A stretch of DNA of 64,000 bases, from positions 46,592,725 through 46,656,724 of the forward strand of contig NC_133934.1 in NCBI RefSeq assembly GCF_031877795.1, read 5' to 3'. Made by a program: the position numbers and the translations under genes. The stretch is from Strix aluco. Its lineage: Eukaryota; Chordata; Aves; Strigiformes; Strigidae. Below the pieces are notes generated by a model. That model searched no databases, had not been told where the DNA came from, and saw only the letters and a program-made list of their open reading frames with translations. Of the stretch, positions 1 through 12,500 are shown in pieces (positions within the stretch are counted from its first letter, which is position 1; every line of letters starts with the position of its first letter).

Positions 1-3000
1 TAACTAACTTTATCACTGGCTAGGAACACCCAATCTGCATGATACTCTGGTAAAAAATATCCTCCTCATGAAATCTGTGTTTTTCACAGCATTAAAAATA
101 CCTGAGAAACTGTTGTTTTTCCACTAGGAACTTGAAATGACAGACACCTCATTGCTGTCAGGAGAACTGTATTCACATTTACTTAGTGTCTTCAGGCAGG
201 CTGCTGATGACTTTAAATCTCTGCTTTCCTTATCAGATACTTCCAATTTGTATGTGCCTGAGCTACCAGCAAGACCGAGACCAAGGTTTTGCTCACCTTC
301 TTACCCTCCCAAGAGTGAACTGTGACTGCACTTACTACCTGGTTTTTCAGTCTCCAAGTTGAAAGGCTCTTGCCAGTTTCACTTTCTGTCTGCAGAAGGC
401 AATACAGCTGTCCGTAACTTTCTGGATGAGCAGGTTAGAAAACATAGGAGTGCTCTTTGGGACCTCTTAAAACATGAGACACAGAAGACAAACCATATAG
501 CTACAAAGAAAAAAAGGAACAAGAAAACCATAATATTCAAATACCAAACAGTTAGGAAAAAATCTGGATAAAGTACCAGCTGGATAGATGTTCTGAACTA
601 TGAAAAGGAAATTATTTTTCACTGGTTCACACTGTGCTCAGGGAAACAGAGTTTTCCTTCTTTGAAATGATCAGGATTATGTGAAAGAAATATGATTCCA
701 TTATCAGTTTATTCCCCTCTTGGGAAGAACTAGTAAACCTCCCTAAAATTGACTGTTTGGGTCAAAAGTATGAGGTCATTATATTCTCTGACATAGACAG
801 TATTGGTATCATGAAGAGGAATTTCAATTGCAGGATTATCTGTTTACCAATATATCTTAATACCAGGCATTATCATCAACTTTTCCTCCTGGGGCTTACC
901 TTCTACATCAAAGTTAACAGACCTAATGGCGCACCACCATATTATACGTTATTTTAAGGACTGAACTCAACTGAAACTGCCTCAGCTGTAGTATCAGATA
1001 CTGAGACAGTCACTGGAAAAGTTATTCTATTTTATAAAAGCGTTTCTCAAATTCATTGAGTGGCATCCTGATTTGGCAACAGTTATGTGCCTCTAGAGCT
1101 GAAGAGAGAACTAGCCAGAAATCCTGTTTTAAAGTATTTATACTTATTCCCTGACTTTGGAGGAATGGAGCTGCTGCCAGCCATTAGAGGTGTTTAGCTG
1201 TTCTTGGGCTACTGGAAGCACATAAGGAGGCTGTTTCTTACTCCTGTTTCTCAAAAAAACACATAGAACTGGATGATACTAATATCCAGCAGCTCACTAT
1301 CTCCACTTGGCACTGACCCCACTGCTTCCTCCCTCTGCACCACCCCAACTGCTGTGCACTTGTATCAGCTTTGAACCAGCCCTGGAATCTGTTGGGCCTT
1401 CTATGTAAGAGAATTCGAAGCATTAATCTGGCAGAAAACTAGCTCAAAAAAAAGCAGGGGGCAGGGGGTGTTTTCTGCTGGCTTATGGAACTCAGTTGGC
1501 TCCCATAAATGTCTGACAGGAACCAAAGCTGGCATGAGGGAAGGGCAGAACTGCAAAGCCAAGAATAAGTGAAAAGAAGGAAGGAGCAAAGAAGTAGAAT
1601 GGAAAATTATCTTTCAAATAAGACAAAGATTGAGCTTTGTTAGATCTAGACCCCAAATCTATAAGGCTCACGATCCTTTTCCTACAACAACTTTTCCTAA
1701 GACAGCAGAAATGGCAGTAGTGTCTGCTTACCTCATCCTTGCATATCTGACAACCAAATAATGTTAATTGGCATGAAAGTTTTGCTCATATTTCTGGCAT
1801 TCAATCCAAAGACATGCCAGTATTTCAGAGCAACACTTTCTCTGTGACTCAGTGCACTTCAGAGAAGCAGGAAGATAACATGAATTCAGTTTGTTATCAG
1901 TATGGATCATGAAATTGGTTCAATTTCCATAGCTGCATAAAAATCAGTCAAGCTAACCTATATGCCATGAAGCTATTACATCAAAGGAAAATTTCCCAAT
2001 AAACTCTTAAAGAACAGTATTTAGTAATGGTAACTCCAAATGTTAATGAAATTATTTGCTCTCAGACACCACATGAATGTGTGAAAGCTAACAGTGACAT
2101 AGAAATACAACTGCTACTCATTGTAAGATCCTTTTCATCATCGGCCATTTGCTATCAACCATTTCCCTAGTTATTTCAGGTCCATTATTATTTCCAAAGT
2201 GATCCTCATATTGTTTTTCTTATTCAGACAAATGTCCCTTAGATTCCTATAACATTCAATAGTAATTTTGGACTAAAAGACAAGATATGAAGATTCAAGA
2301 CTGATTTGCAAAGAGAAATGAACTCCTGGTGACTGCACAGGGAAACTATGACAGAAATATCTAGGCGGTAAAAACTGATGTATAAAATGTAACTAGTCAT
2401 TAGAGAGTAATGTACTATCAAGATTAATGGCTATTTGTTTTTTCTTTGGAGTATTTTCTCCATGACAAGGTACATCTGTCAGGGTTTCAACAGATCTTGA
2501 TTTTTTTGGCAGAAAAAACAATAACAAACTGCAGTTTGCTGAATATTTTCCAAGCGTAGTTCCCAGTTGCCATAGAGGTAGTAGACATTTTGGAGAAGCT
2601 CCAGCTGAACCAAAAAACAAGCAGCTCTTGGCACTGCAAAAGTTATTTTGAGTCTGTCACACACTCCAGTAGGATCCAACAGTGAATTACAAAAATACTG
2701 CTTCAAAAGTTTCACAAATCCTCCTTTGGAGTTGGTCTGAAGCCTCCAAAATACACAAGTATTGCAATATGGGCATACAATAACTTCAGAGCTATGTATG
2801 TCTGAGATCTGCCATCATCTGCATCTCACTAACTGTGGAGCAGTTTTATATGAAGCCAGAAAGTCAGGCTATCTTGTAGCAGTCAAGAGCAGGAAAGATT
2901 TGAACATTCCTGTAGTCTGCAAAGAGCTTGCTGAATAATTCTCACAGAACAGTTTGTTCAGTAATACACAAAGAGTGGGTGCTCAGGACAAACTGCCAGC

Positions 3001-3840
3001 AGGCCACCATTTGCTTGAATTTAATACTCAGATTTTATTCATATCTAATAAAATATTGATCATCTTGTTTAACTGAAACAGTCAAAATCCAAGCTGTGTT
3101 TAGCTGCAGTTGGTCAGCTATGTTGCAGGATGTTTGCATATTCTCCCAACTGGATGAGTTTACAGGCATATCAAACAACTGTTGTGCAGCTGGAAGTGTA
3201 ATGCAGCTCTTTCCCACAGCACATTAAACCTTGGGGTTTGCATTCTGTGAATGCTTGAGATTTTCAGACTATCTGGAGAGCAAGGAGAGGTGAAAAGAAG
3301 GAGAAAGCTTCTTTGAAAAAAAATAATTTAACAGTTCAAAACAATTCACACTATTTACTCCTTTCTTAATTATAATTGACTCCAAAGGACACATTCTGCA
3401 CACAAGCGTGCTGGAGATACTTAATCTCTTTCAGCATGCATGGACATAAAGCTCTCACCATGGGATTTCTAGGGAGAGATAGCACTTGCTAAAAGAAAAA
3501 CTAGAATATATACAAAATGCTGGAAAAGCCTCATTCCCTCCTCCTCCCAAAATTCAAGAGAAACACAAGCTCTCTCATTAACATATTTCAGTCTCATTTA
3601 AGGGCCTATAAAATCCCACATACATGCAATACCCCTTCTGACACTGTGCAAAGATAGTTATTAAGATCTGGAGTGGTGGTTCTATTTCTGACCACTTTTG
3701 AGACTTGAACTGCACCTTATCTGAATGCCAGTTCTTAAAACATGTTTTCTTCAGAAGACAAGTTACTGAACTGTGTTTCTCATCCTAGATACAGTTGTTC
3801 CAGCAATAAGCCACACACATCAGCACATAATCTTGGATGT

Positions 3841-3861
3841 AAAAAAAAAAAAAAAAAAAAA
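3841..3861 (+). repeat. Poly(A) run, 21 nt
   Basis: Twenty-one consecutive A, followed by an A/C-rich tail. No recognisable retrotransposed body sits directly 5' of it, so it may be a slippage-expanded tract and not a retroposon tail. It is a length-variable, error-prone site. Confidence 0.9.
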
Positions 3862-4594
3862 CAACAAACCAGTAAACACTTACAGCAACCAGTGAATTTA
3901 TTAACATGAGGTCTCCTGCTCCTCTTGATTAAACCAATTGGTATCAATGAAGTCAGAAAGCAGAAAGTTTTCTGCAAGCCAGGCAGCCATGTTCAATCAT
4001 TTAATCTGTCATAATGTCAAGATGTGAAACTTTTTCTCACCTCAAAATCTGCAAGTATTTTCTAATAAATGATTTCTTCTGTGGACCAGCTCAGACTTTA
4101 GTCTTTGGCTCCTCTTTGTTTGGATTGCAGAGCAATTCACCTGTCAAATCACAATAGATGAGATCCTCTAAAACAGATAAGAAATTTCAGAATAAATCTC
4201 TCATATTGATGAACATCTTGTATCTAATAGCTAACAAGTAACACTACAATAGCTAATAACTAATGCCATTTTCAATGTGAACAATCATATTGCACTTTTG
4301 AAAATTTCACCCACATTCTAAATATTGAAATCAGATATTCACTTTTATTTTTAAAGAAAGCTTTTAAATATGGTCCTGCTTCCATACACATTTGCACTCT
4401 GATATCAATTCACATATTCCTTGTGCAAACAACATACAGTTTTTATAGCTCTTACACTACCTTTTATAAAAATGGCACCCCAACATTGCTAGTCAGGAGT
4501 CAGGACAAATAAGGAAATATTGTTTCTTGTTCATAAAAGCAGGAACGGACATTCTATTTTTAGGTAGGACTCAAATTTATCGTTTGGTAATTTA

Positions 4595-4650
4595 TAAATT
4601 TTTGCACATCATTTTCCCACCTGTAAATGAGGAATGCTATTTTCAGTTTT
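4595..4650 (+). repeat. Possible MIR-like SINE fragment
   Basis: The stretch around 'cattttcccacctgtaaatg' resembles the well-known 3' part of MIR/CORE-SINEs, which reads roughly 'tttcc-catctgtaaaatg-gg' followed by an AT-rich segment. The upstream MIR core is not convincing, so this is at most an old scrap. MIR-type fossils are known from amniotes in general. A profile search would decide. Confidence 0.28.
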
Positions 4651-5105
4651 ACTAAAAGCTAAATACAGATATCTCTTTCAAGCTTTGGCTCTCTAAACTA
4701 GAAAGAGCTCACAGTGAAAGCATTAGCACTGTGCATTAGTATTTCTGCTGATCAGGCACCTAAGACTAATATTCAAATTATACTTTATATCAAGATTAAA
4801 ACCTGTAAGGAAAAAGATGGAATAACTCACTTGGGCTCATGGCCATTAATCTTTCATTTCTTGAGCAAATCTTTTGCAAAGCACTCTTAAGTCAATAACA
4901 GTTCCAGACAGAAGAATAACAAATACAGAAAATTATCATCAGACAAGAAGATCTGAAAGTGAAACGCCTGGATCCTACAACAGAAAGCAAGTGCTAGATC
5001 ATAATTAGTTCATCCATGGTTCTAAAATAGTAGTGTATTTAATATTAGCTTCAAAATAACACTAGTGAAGTCAGTTGCTCAATAAGACTATTTGTAAATA
5101 TTAAC

Positions 5106-5127
5106 ATCATAATATTAATATTATGAT
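5106..5127. repeat. 22-bp perfect AT-rich palindrome
   Basis: The left arm 'atcataatatt' is followed immediately by its exact reverse complement 'aatattatgat', with no spacer. The next bases outward (C at 5105, A at 5128) do not pair. It can form a cruciform or hairpin, but in DNA this AT-rich it may be chance. No terminal-repeat partner was seen nearby. Confidence 0.85.
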
Positions 5128-7685
5128 AAACATTGACTTTAAAAAAATATTCTAATTCCTGAGAAGCCTGTTGATTATTTTATGTCTAGGAACCTACTTG
5201 TAGATTGCATCAGGCAGTAGAAAACTGTCTTTTCCACCCAGTTCCATTCATTGGCTTATTTGTTTGTCTTTGGGTAGAGCCACAAGGTGCCTTTGGAACA
5301 CCCTAGGAAATTCTGAGAACAAGGTGCTTTATAGCACCTAGGGTAGCAAATCATATGGAAAGAAAGTATCCAGTGAAACAGGCAGCTCTCTCCACTCAGC
5401 TTTTCATACTTGGATGCTGGCAGTAATTGCTGACCAGTGTACGGAGAGTTATTGCAGTCCTGACTGATGGCTCAACAGCAATATACTCCTGATAATCCTA
5501 ATAAAGTATGACAGGTAACATTTTCTCTCTTCTTGTGGGGAAAGGAAGTGATATTTATTCTAAATCAGCCTCCTCAATAACAGGATTTTAAAATGTCTTC
5601 ACTAATTAGTTCTGGCTGCTTGAAGGATTGTTGCTTTTTTTATTTTTCTGTTAATTATTATAATTTCCTAACCTCATCTAGCTCTGCTATTGTTTCCTAA
5701 ACCTTAAAAGCACAGCTGTCACAGAGAAGACTTTGATGCTTTGTAGCCTTTTGTATTTTTGTTTAGTTTCTTCTCCTCGAAAAGGACTTACATTAATGTC
5801 AGAAGCATTTAATGTCAGTTTACTACTTAGTGATCAGGTAATGAAGCAAAGCACAACTTCTGAAGGGAAGTTTGGTCAAGAGCTATTTCAGAAATGTATT
5901 GCCCAACACAAAAATGTTTACATTAGAACTACTTTCATTTTAAATAGAATATTTTATGCTTCTGAGAAAAAACCAAAAGTTACAAAATACTCAAGTTTTA
6001 GTATTATATTATTATTATATTATGTTGGTTCCAACCTGTATTTTGGAGGACTGGACAAAATGTTGAAAGCTTACAAAAAACCCCAAACATTTCCTAATTT
6101 GGTTTCATAAAGAAAAAAGTGTCCATTCTTCACTGAATTACTTTTTGAGTAAAATATGTTCAACTGGTTCTAGGAAGTCTAACATCAAGCATAAAATGTA
6201 ACTGGATATTGCAGGAATGGAAACAGGCCAAAAAGTTATTTGTGATTTGAGTAAAAGAGCTAAAACTTTCAGTTATTCAAGAAGGACAGCAATAAAACTG
6301 GAGGTGATTTGGTAGCTCTGCGTGTTATAGAAATGTATGACAATTAATAGGGAGGCATGAAGCTGTCTAGAGACAATACAGGTATTTAGGCCTATTGATA
6401 CTAAACTTGCCTTTCTTGGTTACCTTTTATTCACCCTAAAGTAGTAAGCACCGAAATCCCCTGGGCCTGTGGACCATAAATTGAAAAGTAATCCTGTAGT
6501 GAAAAAGCACAGTCTCTTTAGGATGAAAGTTGAAAAGCCTCAGAAGAGAGAGCTTTGGAGTACTGTTACAGAATCATTAAGCTTGGGATAGAATATGAAG
6601 AGAAATCTCTAAAAGATTATGAGAAATAAACAGTAGTGATTGTCTGAATGTGGGAGACTAATCTCCCAAACTTGGATACAATATAAATGCCATCACTAAG
6701 AGCTGAGGGCTTAGATAGTCTTGAACTTGCTATAAGAGAGATTTCTTTAATAAATATCCAGTGAACCAATGAAAATTAATGTTGTTTTGGACATAGGTTT
6801 AGCAAGAAATGAGATCTTACAGAACAGCTTTTCATAGAAAACAGTCTTGGATTGAGTGATCATGAGCTGAATCAGTCTTTATCAAACTGCAAGACAGACA
6901 ACAAGTCTGCCTGTGACTAATGTTTGGGATTTTAGAAAGGAACTAAAGAAACCATACAGAGTGAATTCAGGAATGCAGAGCTTTTAAAACATAGAAAGTA
7001 AGAAATCACTTTAAATCAAATGGCAGACACTATTTAGAATTCACACTGCAAGCAAGAAAAAAAAAGCTAATAGAAAAAGCTTATGGGCTTCCTTCAGTGA
7101 ATAAGCTGCTTTTGTACACATGCAAATCTACCAAGAACAAAGAGCACTGTTCCTCAGAATGCAGACGACGTAGAAAGAAGGAAAATGTCTGAGATTTTTT
7201 GAGGTAGACTTTATAATTACCATTGAAACAATCAACAATAATTCTTTATAAACAAAACTAAAGAAGGATGGGGAACAAAAACGTTAGTGCTGTAAATATA
7301 TAATTTATTATTTAATAGAGATTAACATTAATGTAGATCTGATCCACATTTTAAATTCATACCTTGTCTCCATTTCCTATATAGTTAATGATGAGGACAT
7401 TAGTGGATTAAGGAGTAAAAGTGAAGGTAGAGCATGAGAAATTATGACACATGAGAGAGAAATAAATGTTAACATTCTTAATACCTCATAAAGCAAAAGT
7501 AAGATGGGCTGGATAATCTCCATGTTGGAATACATAAATATGAAACTGTCAAATGAAACTGCAAGTCCAACTGCTAGGATTTTTGGAGGCAGTATCTTAT
7601 GACTGGAGAACAGTAAACATAGAAACAAAAGAACAGGAACAAAAAACAATTCTGGAACCACTAGACTTATTAAACTGACCTAATT

Positions 7686-7707
7686 AAAAAAAAAAAAAAA
7701 AAAAAAG
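7686..7707 (+). repeat. Poly(A) run inside the LINE relic, 22 nt
   Basis: Twenty-two A just upstream of the reverse-transcriptase motif A of the LINE relic. It interrupts the element and is probably a later expansion or an inserted tail. A short tandem 'taatgataat' motif follows at about 7725-7745. Confidence 0.85.
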
Positions 7708-8294
7708 ACCCAGAATTGTGCAATTAATGATAATTAATGATAATGTGGCTTTATCAACAGTAGATCATTTCAAAACAATCTAATATCTCTTTTTCTCTTT
7801 TCAAAAGTTATCTGCTTTATTAGAATATTATTTATCAGAGATTTAAATAAGGCATTTGATGCAATATCCCTGCAGAAAAGGTTTGCTAAAGGTGGAGAAG
7901 ACAGATGCTAATACAAGGTTTCTGAAGCAGCTAAGGATGTGTTTAGAGGGATCAACAACAGCTTATACTGACTAGGTAACCACAGAATGAGAAGAGTTTA
8001 CTAAGTGTCTTATCAATCCCGTTTAATAAGTTATTTAAAGATCTTAAGGAAAAATATAGATTAAATTAGCAGACAATGTAAGGTTGTGCAGTATTGTCAT
8101 TATTACAAAGACCAAATCATCTTATAAAAGTATTTAATTACTGTATTGATTTGACTGGTAGAATGAGATATAATTTAATTGTAGAAAGAGTATATTCATG
8201 CACTTGGGGACATCTGTTAAGAATTCCTGGCTCATTAATTATGGGTGATCATATAGGTTGAAAAGTGAAAAAAAAGCAGGTATATTGGAAGATG

Positions 8295-8322
8295 TAGTCT
8301 ACTGGAAGTAGTCTACTGGAAG
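8295..8322 (+). repeat. 14-bp tandem duplication (tagtctactggaag x2)
   Basis: Two identical, directly adjacent 14-bp units (8295-8308 and 8309-8322) lie within the LINE relic. This is a simple replication-slippage duplication. The identity of the units suggests it is younger than the surrounding decayed element. Confidence 0.9.
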
Positions 8323-8700
8323 ATGGCTATGAACAGTGATTGCTGAAGCTATGAAAGGGCTAATGAATTTACAAATGCATGAGGAAAGACATTTGTTGTT
8401 AGAGGAAACAAAAAACCTGATTAGGAATATTGTGTACTGTTCTGGTCAACCAGTTTTAATGAAGATGAACCTTAACTGGAATAACTGCTAAGAAAGATGA
8501 TTAGAATGTTTAGAGAGAACTAAATGGAGCAATATTATCAGCATGAGATCAAATAGTAATAAATCAGCTATAAATACATCTTTACAACAAGTTCAGGAAA
8601 AGTCTTCCAGATAAAGTAATGAAAGCACCAAGAAAATTCTATTTTTTCAAGATGAAGACTAATAAGTTGATATATAAAATTGTATAATTATATTAAGGAG

Positions 8701-9090
8701 TTCCTTGTAATAAGAATTCTTATTCCTCTTTACAAGCTTTCATAGATGGCTACATATATTTAAGAAGTTACATATACACGTGGGACTTATCCAAACCATG
8801 TATCCAAAAGGAATGGTAATCATCACCAGAGTCAGAAAGAAATTCTATCCTTATGGTGGGTCTGCACTGTTTGAGTTTTTGGGTTGTTTTTTCATGTTCT
8901 CCACAAGAGCGTGCAGCATATGTTCTTAAATGTCAATTGAGAATATCATTTTTAGAGTTGCATTTCAGGGATGTTTTGCTACATCTCCTGCTTTTTCTCC
9001 TAAGCAGCATGCAAATTCCAGTATATGCTTCTCTCATCTTGCTTTTGTATCATCTGGAATTCACTAGCACCACGAACGTATCTCTCAACA
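8701..9090. other. No gene; unique AT-rich sequence
   Basis: This stretch separates the LINE relic from the LTR-like segment. An 80-codon + strand frame (8853-9095) is hydrophobic and matches nothing I recognise. I see no other feature. Confidence 0.5.
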
Positions 9091-9535
9091 AATGAGAACA
9101 GAAACTAAGAAATATTTATTGCCACATACAACACCCACCACTGTGTGAAGACTTTGTTGGAAGACCCAGGGTGATCAGGATTTGTTTAGTTATAACTATC
9201 TCGACATGGGGTCAGCATGGGTGGAACCAGCTGCGGTGGTGTGTCCCTACCCTCAGACCTTTATACCTCCTGGTATTGAGATATGTGGAATTCTGCAATT
9301 TGCTCAGGTTCAATCAGTCTCCAGCTTGTTGCTCGCTGATACTCTCAATACTACATACAGGCCCACTTGGGTCTCGACAGGGCAAAGGATTGCATCCTGG
9401 GGTCTAAAGCAGCAGTCAGTTAAAAGTAACTCACACCTGAAAAGTCAAGAGTCAAATACAAGAATACTTTGCATGTATCTTATCTTTCTTTACCTGATTC
9501 TCTTTTTTCATAACATAGAATGAGCTGAGTATTTC
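9091..9535 (-). mobile_element. LTR-like segment, possible solo ERV LTR
   Basis: Read on the - strand, the segment has promoter and polyadenylation signals in LTR order. A TATA-type box (ggtataaaggtctgagg) lies near 9255-9272. About 150 bases further along is an AATAAA signal near 9112-9117, followed by a short tail ending at a plausible CA (9091-9092 on the + strand, as TG). CpG content is higher than in neighbouring DNA, which fits an insert. I could not fix the opposite end or a target-site duplication, and I do not recognise the family with certainty. Overlapping + strand open frames (9171-9407 and 9182-9523) match nothing and are probably incidental. It could instead be unrelated unique sequence. 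Confidence 0.35.
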
Positions 9536-12500
9536 TTAGGAATCATACACAAGAAATACCCTCCACAACTTCCAGTGGGATTGCCTTGCTGTAAGAGTAA
9601 TTCTTGCCCATAGCCTTCCATCATTTCAACAGTCTTCCTTTTCTGAGGATAACCCCAAGCCTACCTCCTGGCATTCATATTGCTCCCTGCAGGCAGTCTG
9701 ACTTTATGTTAGCTCTATGCTGTTTCCAAATCCCATCTGCCCTTGTGATACCACCATTTTAATGGATTAGTTTGAATCATCATAGATAACTTTCACTTAA
9801 ATTTCTGCTTTTAGGCAAGCAGAAGTACAAATCTAAATATAGAAAAATGTCTTACACAAACACGTTTGTGAAACCCAACATAGACATTGTCCCAGTTGTT
9901 CACACCTTGAATTATATCAGTACTCCCCAAATGCTGCTCTTCATATAGCACATGTAAAGTCATTTAAATAGTTCTGTTATTTCCCTTGCAGTAGAAATGC
10001 TCTTGAGAGTGACAGTACCTCTGATCCACAACAGCAGGGTTATGATGTTGATCTTAAGTCAAGGGCTCTAGCGCTCTCTTTCCATAAGGCAGAAGGGAAG
10101 CTGTGCTCACCTTACACTTTGAAATTCCTGCCTATAGACTTTAGGAATTAGCTTAAACAACTTTGAAGGGAGAATAGGTCTTGTTTCAGACCATCTTTAA
10201 AAAAAACAATCTACTTTCTGACTTTCCTTTTTTAGGTTCTAAGCACTGAATACCCTTATGCTTTGCCATTAGACTCCTTTTTGGAGTTGATGTTGAAATG
10301 TCTTCGTTTATTATTATACACATGAAAGCACCCTGAAACAAATAATTTGAGCATTTCAGCAGATTATTAACTCACTGTTATTGGTGAAAAGTTCTGTATG
10401 TCACCATCAGCTTCTCAGCTCCCTCTTCAGTAGTATCAGTGTAAACCACATTAGAGTACTCACAGCATGCGATGAAATATGGCATTGATGTTACATAAAC
10501 TTTTCCTTACTCTATAAAAAGTTCATTGCCACTAAAAAATTGAAGCAAAATAAGAACACCAAGGATGGTGACAAAATTATTAAAAGCATTAATAAATTTA
10601 TTCCATAGTTATCAATTAAGTTCCCTGTTCTTTAACAGGACAAAATATGGTCATTATTGCCAGAAAAAAGGACAGCAGTCTAGATACATTTTTAGAAAAC
10701 TAAATTAAGATGTTTAGGAGTTTCTCTAGCCTAAGGGGTGGGGAAACTTGAACCTGCATTACAGTTTTGGCCCTCATAACAGAGCTGGGGAGAGGCTGTG
10801 CTGTTTCAGCCTTCAGACCAGAGGCTAGACTGCAGTGAGTCCTCCCCTTCCCTAGACCCAAAGTGCTGCCTCTCCATAAAGAGAAGGTGAGGTAATGCCC
10901 ATGAGGCAGCACTGCTTCCCTCCTGATCTCCTTCGGATCCTATGCTTCACACCTCTGGGAACATTCTGTTAAAGTAGAACCCCTTGCACAACACATCATT
11001 TTCTTTGCTTGATATTTTGTTTAAACTGGCTCAAGATTATTTCTTTGAACGCAATGAAAAATATGTAACAATTTTTTCATCACATCACTTAAAATCTGGA
11101 CTTTTTCTAAAGGTTGTGCCTGTCACTTATTCTGCGATAACTCTAGGAGTGCTTCTCCTCCCCCCTTCTATTTTCTACCTCTCTGTCTCATACAGACAAC
11201 TGTAGTCAAACAAACCCTTCAATTCAAATGTTTGAAGACTAGATTGCCTTGAGTAGACCATTGCTAAGATTTGGAGGCTATATCCTCAAATAAAGGACTT
11301 TCTTTTATTCTATTTTTCACAATAAAGAACTGCTGTTACATCAATCAGTTTTAGCTGGCTTAATCTCGCTTATAGCATATACTTACTCTGTCATTCATAA
11401 TCCAAGTATTCCAGAATACTTCTATTTTCTCTTAAAAAATAAAAAAAACCAAAATAAATCAGTTCATTCCACAAAAAATATAACAACGGTTGTTTTCCAA
11501 GAGCTTTCCTATCATTTTGCTTTAACCCATTGGAGTCCTTTGACACTTTACGTTGAGGAAATTTTGTGGCAGTAAGAATACATGATTGTCTTCCCTTTCT
11601 GCCAGAAAAGGCTTCCTTCTTTTGCTTTTAACTTCTCCTAACCACCCATATAATAATTTAGACTTTCTTTCTGATGGAGTTCCTAATCATCAGAGAGGAT
11701 GCTTTGCTGCAAAGGAACACTAACATTACATCTAGGCATTTTCATAGCATAAAATTGTTTAGTTTTGTCACACAGTTCCTGCATTGACATACACTTTATA
11801 CTCAGCTGTGGAGGGTACAGACCAATCTAAACACAGAGGTTAAAGCCTAATATACTAAAGAAAGTAGATGTTAAATAAAAAGTTCAAGCACTTCTGAACT
11901 GAATGCTGAAGTGCTCGTTTATTGAATAAAGAGTTTTAACTAGTACTGCCTACATTTGACAGATGTTTAATTAAACATTATTGTGGATCTTTGTCAGAAT
12001 GCTGCTCATTAGTCAGTAATAATTACAAGAAAACAGGATAACTTATGATGGGAGTAACAAAGAAGAAAGCAATTTTTTCTTAGACGAATAAAATAGGTAA
12101 TTTATTTGTTGAAGGTGATCCATGCCCTCCTGCTTACCTCTGATTAAAAAATAGCCCAGATCTCCACCCATATGCTAGAGGACAAAACCATAGAAGATGG
12201 TAAGTCATAAGACCTTTAGAATCTCTCGGTTACAATTTCAAATTGTCTCCTTACAATAAAAACACTTCTTTCAGTAAAAGCCTGGCAAGCATGTTTACAT
12301 TGTATTGGATGAAAGTAATTTCTTCAGCTTTCTTTCAAATAAGATGAAAGAAAATGGAATTTGGAGGATGTGTTCCTTTTGCTGCAAGGTTTGACAAGTA
12401 CTCTAAGTCCCCACTAGAAATTAAATAAAAACTATTAGTAGTTCTGTGAGAAAAATCCTGCAAATACTGAAACTCTTTCTTCATTCTTAGAATTTGTTAC

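Larger units (their letters stand above)
1..6539. other. Gene-poor AT-rich unique sequence
   Basis: I find no recognisable gene here. Open frames are short and match no family I know. The largest (5733-6110, + strand, 125 codons) has no recognisable motif. A + strand frame at 128-325 follows a good splice-acceptor-like tract and is discussed as a finding. Two - strand segments near 4.1 and 4.85 kb are splice-flanked and are also discussed there. A poly(A) run, a palindrome and a possible SINE scrap inside this stretch are listed separately. Confidence 0.6.
6540..8700 (+). mobile_element. Degenerate CR1/L3-type LINE relic
   Basis: This is an old non-LTR retrotransposon with both enzymatic parts in the correct order on the + strand. 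At 6852-6875 the translation LSDHELNQ carries the SDH motif of an apurinic-type endonuclease. At 7840-7860 the translation DLNKAFD matches reverse-transcriptase motif A (consensus near DLSKAFD). At 8066-8077 LADN sits where the FADD catalytic box belongs, with the second aspartate lost. Past 8190 the DNA (atgcacttggggac, then tgaagctatgaaagggctaatg, then attgtgtactgttctggtc) follows the typical 3' coding end of CR1/L3-like elements of reptiles and birds. Frames are broken by many stops and shifts, so no protein is made. The 5' boundary is not visible and could lie a few hundred bases earlier. The family name comes from motif memory, not from a search. Confidence 0.65.

Noticed and set aside
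5733-6110. 125-codon + strand frame with a hydrophobic start
   Set aside because: No family match and no regulatory context. The N-terminal hydrophobicity comes from T-rich DNA.
10462-10515. - strand segment ending in a strong donor (GCT then gtgagt)
   Set aside because: All three frames are closed when the strongest acceptor is used. The only open version needs a less likely acceptor.
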